A DNA stretch of 57,350 bases from VRUE01 sp036403515 (GTDB taxonomy: Bacteria > Actinomycetota > Thermoleophilia > Solirubrobacterales > 70-9). The notes under the pieces are model-generated. The model saw nothing but the letters and a program-made list of their open reading frames with translations. It did no database searches and was not told the origin of the DNA. The number at the start of each line of letters is the position of its first letter. Position 1 is the first letter of the stretch. Below are positions 51,865-57,350 of this stretch, one piece after another. A program made the position numbers and the translations under genes. The stretch covers positions 1 through 57,350 of the forward strand of contig DASWQV010000112.1 in the NCBI GenBank assembly GCA_036403515.1, written 5' to 3'.

Positions 51865-52253
51865 TGCACGTCCTCCTTCACGGTTTCGACGGTCTGTTCG
51901 GGGGCGGCTGGCATCGCCCGTTTAACTCGATCCCTTCCGGTCACGGCAAGGGCCGCGGCGGCGCCGGCGTAGAGAATCGTCACGATCAGGGCCGCCACCC
52001 AGAGGTCCATCGCCTTGTCAAGCAGGGCGAGGATGAGGGTGGTCAGCGTGCCCGCCGCCAGCAGAGCCAGGACGCCGGCGCCGCCGAACATCCCGGCGCC
52101 CGCCCCCGCCACCTTGCCCTTGTCGCTGAGCTCGGTCCTGGCCAGCTCGATCTCCTTGCGGACGAGCGTCGTCGTCTGTTCGGAGAGCTGCTTGATCAGG
52201 TCGGCGGTCGACTGCGACCGTAGCTCACCGCCCTCCCCATTGACGGCGCTCAT
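51828..52253 (-). CDS. Phage-holin-superfamily-III-like membrane protein (DUF1469)
   Basis: 141 residues. A conserved N-terminal helix (STADLIKQLSEQTTTLVRKE, then IELARTELSDKGK) precedes two hydrophobic helices with a short turn. These proteins are chromosomal and common in actinobacteria next to DUF3618 genes; the holin name is historical and does not imply a prophage. Its ATG overlaps the TGA of the gene before it (ATGA). Confidence 0.85.
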   Translation of the reverse strand: MSAVNGEGGELRSQSTADLIKQLSEQTTTLVRKEIELARTELSDKGKVAGAGAGMFGGAGVLALLAAGTLTTLILALLDKAMDLWVAALIVTILYAGAAAALAVTGRDRVKRAMPAAPEQTVETVKEDVQWAKSQARSVRR

Positions 52254-52870
52254 GGCCCGACTCCGGCACTGCTTGGCGCCACCACCGGCTCCGGCGCCGC
52301 GGCGGGAGCGCCAAGCGGCTGGGCCGGGTAGCGCGAGGGCGCCGGCGGCTGAGCCTGACCCGTGGCCGGCGGCTGAGCGCTCGGTGACCTCGTGCGCTCC
52401 TGGTAGCGGCTCCTGCTCGAAGCCTTGAGGAAGCGCGCGGCGAAGACACCAGCCGCAATGCCCCCTGCCAGGACCGCCCACGGCCGCTGCCGCCCGAAAT
52501 CCTCGACGTCGTGGAGCATTCTGTCCGCTCCGTTGTCGGTCAGGTACGACCCGACCTTCTCGGTCTGCTCAGCGGCCCGGTCGGCCAGCTTCGCCGGCGT
52601 CTCCTTGCCCTGTTTACGCAGCTCCTCGCCAACGCTGCGCAGATCCTGCGCGGTGTCGGTGACCCGCTGGCCCGCCTGCGCCGAGCGCTGGTCGAGCTGC
52701 TGGCGCAGGCCCTCCTGCGCCTGGCCGGCCGCGGCGCGTGCCCTGTCCTGAGCTTCGCCCGCGACTTCCTGGGCCTTCTCTTGAGCCTGCCCGGCGACGT
52801 CCTGCGCTTGCTCCTCGATGCTCGATGAGTCCGTCCCGGATGCTCCGGGCGACTCGCTCACATTGCTCAT
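52250..52870 (-). CDS. Helical repeat protein with a C-terminal membrane segment
   Basis: 206 residues. ATG 52870 is preceded by GGAGG with 5-base spacing. Residues about 15-75 consist of 11-residue-type Ala/Gln/Glu-rich repeats (AQDVAGQAQEKAQEVAGEAQ) as in LEA-like or apolipoprotein-like helices. A hydrophobic helix near residues 133-150 (PWAVLAGGIAAGVFAARFL) and a Pro/Ala-rich tail follow. First gene of a three-gene operon with the holin-like and DUF3618 proteins. Confidence 0.8.
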   Translation of the reverse strand: MSNVSESPGASGTDSSSIEEQAQDVAGQAQEKAQEVAGEAQDRARAAAGQAQEGLRQQLDQRSAQAGQRVTDTAQDLRSVGEELRKQGKETPAKLADRAAEQTEKVGSYLTDNGADRMLHDVEDFGRQRPWAVLAGGIAAGVFAARFLKASSRSRYQERTRSPSAQPPATGQAQPPAPSRYPAQPLGAPAAAPEPVVAPSSAGVGP

Positions 52871-53148
52871 CTCGACCTCCATTCCTGGCTGTTCCGATTT
52901 CCCGGATCGCCTGCCAGCCCATCGCTCGTTCGATGGGTCACTCGAGATGCACTCGAGGCGAAGACAGGAGGCGACATCGGGGATGCGACAAGGCCGCCGC
53001 GCCACTTTGTGCCCGCGACGGCTATCTGCGGGTTACCCCAGGCGCAAAGCGAACAAACGCGGCTGAAAGCTTGCCCTGTCGCACTTCCATGACCAAGCAA
53101 ATCGCTTGCAGAAATACAGAATTTGCGTATGAGGCCGATTGGCTCCGT
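52871..53148. other. Divergent intergenic region
   Basis: About 280 bases between the helical-protein operon and the NERD gene. An in-frame ATG at 53089 could extend the NERD protein. AT content rises at 53095-53150. No operator or RNA was identified. Confidence 0.45.
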
Positions 53149-53823
53149 ATGAATGCTGATCTCCGAACCCCGCGGGCAGCCGGTCAACACGCTCGCTCAC
53201 AAGCGAGAACTCTGGCGTTGCGCGCACTGGCGCTCGGCTCCCTCGCCTTGCTGGTCCTGCTCGTCGCCCTGCTCGGCCTTCGCGGCTGGCCGCTGGTCGC
53301 GGTCGAGCTCGCCGTGATCGCAGCGATAGCAGTGGCCAGCCGGGTGATCGAGCCCAGGTTCGATCGCTGGCTCCAGGGCGCCCAGGGCGAGGAGCACGTT
53401 GGCGAGATCCTCGACGGCCTCGCCAATCGAGGTTGGCACGTGACCCACGACGTCTCACTGGGGCGGGGGAACATCGACCATGTGCTGGTCGGGCCGGCCG
53501 GGATCTTCGCAATCGAGACGAAGAGCAATCGAGGGCGCGTCTCGATCGACCGCTTGGACCAGCGGATGCTGGCTCAGTCCTACGCGGAGAAGAAGCTGGT
53601 GGAACGGATCACCGGCTTAAAAGTTCAGGCGCTTCTCGTCTTCAGTCAGGCCTGGCTGATCGGCCGAGTGCCAGCCCAGCGCCGAGGCGTCACCGTGTTG
53701 CCGGCACGGATGCTGGCTTGGTTCCTCTCGCGACGGCGTCCCACTCTCTCGATTGAGCAGGCCCGTGAGTTGCATCAGCGCCTGGCGATGGCCTTCGGCC
53801 AACCGGCCAAGCCCGTGGGCTAG
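53149..53823 (+). CDS. NERD-domain membrane protein
   Basis: 224 residues from ATG 53149. Two hydrophobic helices (ALALGSLALLVLLVALLGL and PLVAVELAVIAAIAVASRVI) precede a NERD nuclease-related domain: QGEEHVGEILDGLANRGWHV, SLGRGNIDHVLVGPAGIFAI and ETKSNRG carry the acidic/Lys residues of the PD-(D/E)xK-like core (D in NIDHVL, E-x-K in IETK). Function in DNA processing is presumed for the family. An upstream ATG at 53089 is in frame; the choice is uncertain. Confidence 0.85.
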   Translation: MNADLRTPRAAGQHARSQARTLALRALALGSLALLVLLVALLGLRGWPLVAVELAVIAAIAVASRVIEPRFDRWLQGAQGEEHVGEILDGLANRGWHVTHDVSLGRGNIDHVLVGPAGIFAIETKSNRGRVSIDRLDQRMLAQSYAEKKLVERITGLKVQALLVFSQAWLIGRVPAQRRGVTVLPARMLAWFLSRRRPTLSIEQARELHQRLAMAFGQPAKPVG

Positions 53824-53843
53824 CGCAGCAACGGCGGACCACC

Positions 53844-54686
53844 TCACCAGACCGCGTCGTGCTGCTCCATTACACCGAAGCCCTCGGCCAGCTCGACCCC
53901 GTCGAGCGAACCGCTGAACTCACCGAAGACGTGGCGGTAGCTCGAGCGGAAGAGGAGGAAATTGTCGTTGCGGGCACGTTCGGAGCCGGGGGTGAAGGTG
54001 AGCATCGTCCCGGCGGCGAACCGCACCGCCGCCAGGCCCTGGAAGGAGACTGGGCCCGGCTCGGCTGGCTCTCCGCTGATCCAGATCGCCCGCTCGCTAT
54101 TGGCGGGCGGGTCGTTGATCCCCTCGACCAGGTTCCAGGCGAGCGACCGGCCATCCTTCGCGCGCCCGATCCCTGCCGACCAGTGCCAACTGGTCTGGCG
54201 CTTCTGGTAGCCGGCGGATTGGTCATCGACGCCGTGCCCATCGACCTGCCAGCGCCCGTCCGCCGTCTCGATCGTGGCCGCGATTGGCACCCGCGCGCGC
54301 TTACGGGTCCAGCCCCAGCCCGTACCGCTGGGACAGATCGCCTCGACCGGGGTCGACTCGCCGAGCAGCAGGCGGGCGCGCAGCCCGCGTGCCTCGATCA
54401 CGATCTCGGCGCCGTCCATCCGCACCTCCTTGCTGCCGGGCCGCAGTCGGGTGTTCGCCTGGCTGCGGCCGCCGTCGCGATCCCAGAACGCCCAGAAGCA
54501 CTGGCCGAGGGGGCCGACCTCAGCCCGGGCGGCGCAGAGCATCACCCGCGGCGAATAGAAGCCGACGTAGCGCCAGCGCTTCCGCGTCTGCCCCGCCATG
54601 CGCAACGGCATCTTGGTGGGAGGAAGCGGCAGATCGGGACGCTTGGCATCCGGTCCCCGCCAGGGGAGCTCGTCGTCGGGCCCCAT
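53844..54686 (-). CDS. DUF2804-family protein
   Basis: 280 residues. Conserved features are RWRYVGFYSPRVMLCAARAE at the start of the domain, CFWAFWDRDG, PSGTGWGWTRKRARVP, WHWSAGIGRAKDGRSLAWNL and the C-terminal GVELAEGFGVMEQHDAVW. The family is predicted to fold like lipocalin/hydroxyneurosporene-synthase-type barrels; no activity is established. It converges on the NERD gene, 20 bases apart. Confidence 0.88.
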   Translation of the reverse strand: MGPDDELPWRGPDAKRPDLPLPPTKMPLRMAGQTRKRWRYVGFYSPRVMLCAARAEVGPLGQCFWAFWDRDGGRSQANTRLRPGSKEVRMDGAEIVIEARGLRARLLLGESTPVEAICPSGTGWGWTRKRARVPIAATIETADGRWQVDGHGVDDQSAGYQKRQTSWHWSAGIGRAKDGRSLAWNLVEGINDPPANSERAIWISGEPAEPGPVSFQGLAAVRFAAGTMLTFTPGSERARNDNFLLFRSSYRHVFGEFSGSLDGVELAEGFGVMEQHDAVW

Positions 54687-54725
54687 CAGGCGACGCTACC
54701 ACCCGCGGACCAGCCTCCGAGCGGC

Positions 54726-55142
54726 CTACCCTGCCGTCGCCAGGTCGAACCGGACGGTGATCTCGGTGCCGCGGCTCAGCACGCTGACAAGCTCGAAGCT
54801 GCTGGAGAGGGCGCCGATGATCGGCAGGCCGAGCCGCAAGCTGGGCACCTCCTCCGACGGGACGGGTCGGATCCCGCCGCCGAAGTCCCGCACCACCATG
54901 TTCAGCTCCCGGTCGCTCGGAGTGAGATCGACCTCGAGCATTCCCTGCCCGCCCTCCCCATAGGCGTGGCGGATGACGTTCGCGCAGGCCTCCGAGACAA
55001 CGGTCTTGAGGTCTGCGATCCGCGCCCGCGCGACCCCGAGTTTTTCGGCGTGAGCAGCGACCGCCCGGCGCACGAGCGGCAGGCTGTCGGGCTGTGCCGG
55101 CAGAGAGATGTGGAGGTGAGCGTCCCCTTGAGTGCTCTGCAT
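54726..55142 (-). CDS. Anti-sigma-type serine kinase / ATP-binding protein (RsbW-like)
   Basis: 138 residues of the GHKL fold (HATPase_c_2). The N box is DLKTVVSEACANVIRHAYGE, the G1 box VVRDFGGGIRPV and the G2 region LRLGLPIIGALSSSFEL. Such proteins bind sigma-B-type factors or phosphorylate STAS antagonists. No STAS or sigma-B gene is adjacent. It is divergent from the ECF sigma gene, 171 bases away, which is not the usual partner class. Confidence 0.88.
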   Translation of the reverse strand: MQSTQGDAHLHISLPAQPDSLPLVRRAVAAHAEKLGVARARIADLKTVVSEACANVIRHAYGEGGQGMLEVDLTPSDRELNMVVRDFGGGIRPVPSEEVPSLRLGLPIIGALSSSFELVSVLSRGTEITVRFDLATAG

Positions 55143-55192
55143 TCTGTTCGGTTACCCCGTCCTACCTACTAATAACGATGTGAGGCAAATAT

Positions 55193-55204
55193 CCCAATAT
55201 TGGG
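55193..55204. promoter_or_regulatory. Perfect palindrome in the sigma/anti-sigma divergent region
   Basis: CCCAATATTGGG is a perfect 12-base palindrome 50 bases upstream of the anti-sigma start and 109 bases before the sigma GTG, in the least GC-rich part of the region. It is a good operator candidate for an unknown regulator. Confidence 0.4.
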
Positions 55205-55313
55205 GGACGCGCTGGATACGCCTGACATCGGGTCGGGGGCATCGTTTTCAAAGCAGCCAGTCCCGAACGCCTACTCTGAAAAGGATGTCCGTCGATGACG
55301 ATCGCGGCAGAGC

Positions 55314-56822
55314 GTGACCCACGCGCCCTCCTCACGCCTGCTTTCAGACGCGCTGATTACCCGTCGCGCCGCCGGCGGCAACCAGCGTGCCTTCGCCTCG
55401 CTCTTCGAGCGCTACCACCAGGATCTCTACCGCTATTGCGCGGCGCTCCTCGGCAATGCCGAGGACGCACAGGACGCGGTGCAGAACACCATGCTCAAGG
55501 TCCTCCGCGCGCTGCCGGGGGAGCAGCGCGAGCTGAAGCTGAAGCCGTGGCTCTACCGGATCGCCCACAACGAGGCGATCGACATGATCCGGACCAGGAG
55601 GCACGCGGAGGCAATCGACGCAGAGGCACTTGCGGCTGCCAGCGGCCCGGCCGAAGAGGCAGAGGCACGGGTCCGCCTCCAGCAGCTGGTCTCCGACATC
55701 GGCGAGCTTCCCCCCCGCCAGCGCGGTGCTCTGGTGATGCGGGAGATGAGCGGGCTCAGCTACGCGCAGATCGGCGAAGCGCTGCAGACCTCTTCGGCCG
55801 CTGCGCGGCAAGCGATCTACGAGGCGCGGCTGAGCCTGCGGCAGATCAGCGAGGGGCGTGAGATGCCCTGCGATGAGGTGATGCGGGCAATTTCCGATCA
55901 CGACGGTCGGGTCCTGCGCCGGCGAGATATCCGCGCCCACCTGGATCGCTGCGAGGCCTGCACGGCATTTGGGGGCGCGATCTCCGAGCGGCGCCGGGAG
56001 TTTGCCTCGCTCGCGCCATTGCCCGCGGCCGCATCAGCCGGAATTCTGCAGGGGCTCTTGGGCGGGGCGGGAGGCGGCGGCGGGGCGGGCAGCGCGGCCG
56101 GGGCGGCTGCTGGAAAAGCGCTGGTCGGTTCGGCCGCGGTCAAATCGACCGCGGCCGTCCTTGCCGTCTCCGCGATTGGAGTCGTCGCCGCGAACCAGAG
56201 CGGGGTGATCGACCTCGGCATTGGAGACCGCCACACAGCTCCATCCCGGAGAGCTCCTTCGACGACCCCCTCGACAGCTCATCGATCTGGCGGCCAAGCC
56301 GCTGCCGCCACTGCCCACGATCGAGCTGTGCGAGCGGTCGGGGCAGGAACCCCGCAGACGGCCCGAGGACGGCGGATCGTCGGTCGAGCTTCCGCCGCCC
56401 AACGGAAGAATCGCTCGGCGCTTGCCGCGCCTGGCTCGGCGGATCAGGTGGCGGAGGGGACCGCGCAGTCGAATGGCCATCTCCTCGGGCCGTCTGAGGG
56501 CTCGCGACAGGCAAAGGGCCCAGACGACAGCAAGGCGGGTGATCCGGCCAAGGAGACCAAAGGGGCCAGCGCTACAGCGCCGGGACACGCCAAAGCGCCT
56601 CCCGGCCAGGCGAAGGGCGGTACTGAAAAAAGTGGCGGAAACGGGAGCGGTGAAGCCGAGCCGGTTCACCCTGAACACCCAGAGCATCCCGCCCATCCGG
56701 CGCATCCACCAGGCGGCAGCGAAAAGCAGCCAACCGCGACTCCCGAACCGGAAGCCGAGCCCCCCGCCGAGGGCGAAGAGGCCGGCGACGAACACGAGCA
56801 CGCCAAGCCGACGGCTGAATAA
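55314..56822 (+). CDS. ECF sigma factor fused to a membrane anti-sigma-like region
   Basis: 502 residues. Region 2 is AFASLFERYHQDLYRYCAAL with NAEDAQDAVQNTMLKVLRAL and WLYRIAHNEAIDMIRTRRH; region 4 is ELPPRQRGALVMREMSGLSY and AQIGEALQTSSAAARQAIYE. From about 185 a zinc-finger anti-sigma-like motif appears (H-L-D-R-C-E-A-C), then a Gly/Ala-rich segment with one membrane helix near 275-292 (TAAVLAVSAIGVVAA), and about 200 residues outside that are Pro/His/Lys/Glu-rich (HPEHPEHPAHPAHPPGG). A short 10-codon frame (55286) with AAAAGG upstream ends inside the GTGA start. Confidence 0.9.
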   Translation: MTHAPSSRLLSDALITRRAAGGNQRAFASLFERYHQDLYRYCAALLGNAEDAQDAVQNTMLKVLRALPGEQRELKLKPWLYRIAHNEAIDMIRTRRHAEAIDAEALAAASGPAEEAEARVRLQQLVSDIGELPPRQRGALVMREMSGLSYAQIGEALQTSSAAARQAIYEARLSLRQISEGREMPCDEVMRAISDHDGRVLRRRDIRAHLDRCEACTAFGGAISERRREFASLAPLPAAASAGILQGLLGGAGGGGGAGSAAGAAAGKALVGSAAVKSTAAVLAVSAIGVVAANQSGVIDLGIGDRHTAPSRRAPSTTPSTAHRSGGQAAAATAHDRAVRAVGAGTPQTARGRRIVGRASAAQRKNRSALAAPGSADQVAEGTAQSNGHLLGPSEGSRQAKGPDDSKAGDPAKETKGASATAPGHAKAPPGQAKGGTEKSGGNGSGEAEPVHPEHPEHPAHPAHPPGGSEKQPTATPEPEAEPPAEGEEAGDEHEHAKPTAE

Positions 56823-56919
56823 AGCCTGACGCCGGCGCACCGCAGGCGTTCGCAGCTCGCGAACCTCTTCCGTTTCTGGCCCGATGGACTGGGTACTGGG
56901 AACACGGTTCAGGGAGTTA

Positions 56920-57078
56920 ATGGAATCGACGAAAGGACCAACCGTGGTTGGAGCAATCATCGGACTGCTCATCGTCATCGCAATAGTCCTAGTCCTGCTC
57001 AAGGTCGCAGTCGCCGGCGGGATTCTCGGGCTGATCGCAATCGTGCTCTTGATCCTGCTTCTTCTGGGGCGTCTCTGA
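56920..57078 (+). CDS. Small hydrophobic protein, two helices
   Basis: 52 residues from ATG 56920 (AGGGAG upstream); GTG 56944, with AAAGGA upstream, is an alternative. Two membrane helices make up nearly all of it (VVGAIIGLLIVIAIVLVLLK and AGGILGLIAIVLLILLLLG). The TGA overlaps the ATG of the next gene. Unknown function. Confidence 0.7.
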   Translation: MESTKGPTVVGAIIGLLIVIAIVLVLLKVAVAGGILGLIAIVLLILLLLGRL

Positions 57079-57305
57079 TGACGATCGCGGGGTCCATATT
57101 CCTGATCGCGGTCGGGGCGATCCTTCGCTTCGCCACCAACTTTCGTGTTGCCCACGTCAGCGTCGACACCGTCGGGCTGATCCTGATGATCGCCGGCGCA
57201 GCGGGCCTGATCCTCGGCTTCATTCAACAGCGAATGTGGGCGAGGCGGGCGGGCCGGGTCCCCCCGGTCGAAGAAGGCGAAATTCCCCCCGAACGTCGTT
57301 ACTAG
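57078..57305 (+). CDS. DUF6458-family small membrane protein
   Basis: 75 residues. MTIAGSIFLIAVGAILRFAT and VDTVGLILMIAGAAGLILGF are the two helices of DUF6458, a short family frequent in actinobacteria, ending in an acidic tail. Overlaps the preceding stop codon by one base (TGATG). Role unknown. Confidence 0.85.
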   Translation: MTIAGSIFLIAVGAILRFATNFRVAHVSVDTVGLILMIAGAAGLILGFIQQRMWARRAGRVPPVEEGEIPPERRY

Positions 57306-57317
57306 GAGGAGAGTGAA

Positions 57318-57350
57318 ATGTCCACAGGACTGATCATCGCCATCGTGATC
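57318..57350 (+). CDS. Start of a small membrane protein (cut by window edge)
   Basis: AGGAGGAGAGTGAAATG is a strong ribosome binding site and start. Eleven codons are visible, MSTGLIIAIVI, the beginning of a membrane helix like its two neighbours. Identity cannot be judged from this fragment. Confidence 0.55.
   Translation, partial: MSTGLIIAIVI

Noticed and set aside
51828..52253. Prophage, on the basis of the holin-like gene
   Set aside because: No other phage gene is present; this holin-like family is an ordinary chromosomal companion of DUF3618.

Overview
The window is high-GC, densely packed bacterial DNA with GTG and TTG starts, many 1-4 base stop/start overlaps, and -10 boxes of the type TA(G/C)NNT lying only 6-9 bases before start codons. 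A secreted protein with the CSxxxxxGT/GCxxFGF/GCYFxLH pattern, the DUF6325/SHOCT and DUF6458 genes, and small acidic helical proteins all fit an actinobacterium of the Thermoleophilia (Solirubrobacterales type). No rRNA or marker gene fixes the taxon, so this is inference. Most of the window looks like ordinary chromosome; the only mobile-element gene seen is the edge of an IS481-type element at base 1.

Layout. 1-1469: IS481-type end abutting a cytochrome P450. 1538-5550: purC-purS-purQ-purL. 5690-7662: two tandem secreted paralogues. 7665-10974: MFS exporter/TetR pair and TetR/cupin pair, each with a palindromic operator. 11094-14843: purF and a purN-purH fusion, with two large inverted repeats around the purF start and across the purF-purN junction. 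14915-17127: two lipoproteins (one with beta-lactamase-like motifs) and a LOG-family protein. 17160-20246: tRNA-Lys, a thiS-thiG fusion, thiO behind a TPP riboswitch, and divergent thiE. 20829-29998: dihydrolipoyl dehydrogenase, E1 alpha, E1 beta and E2 of a 2-oxoacid dehydrogenase, then lipB and lipA, so apo-complex and lipoylation genes sit together. 29995-30480: a PqqD-like protein divergent from a 35-residue peptide gene that looks like a RiPP precursor. 30500-34401: two tRNA-Ala genes, an acidic protein, secreted proteins and a tRNA-Ala fragment. 35592-42135: Nramp-like and ZIP metal transporters and a two-component system leading an operon of heme-b-like membrane proteins and ApbE. 42481-49164: DUF6325/SHOCT pair, second MFS exporter, fatty-acid desaturase with its ferredoxin-type reductase and a MerR regulator, then CsoR. 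49226-51191: CsoR-linked permease and a TauE-type exporter. 51277-57350: membrane/helical stress-type proteins, NERD, DUF2804, an anti-sigma-type kinase, an ECF sigma factor fused to a membrane anti-sigma-like region, and small membrane proteins.

The least expected content is structural. (1) A roughly 90 bp palindromic element bounded by CCGCGGGT/ACCCGCGG lies in frame twice, in opposite orientations, in the E2 gene, and its core lies a third time in a membrane-protein gene. (2) A different 46 bp palindrome is inserted in frame in purQ. (3) A third palindromic family (CGGTCGTATTTCTTTCCG arms) occurs three times between genes. (4) A perfect 17 bp inverted repeat ties the purF stop codon to the purN start codon. 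(5) A minimal precursor/RRE pair may be an orphan RiPP system. These are sequence observations; function is inferred.
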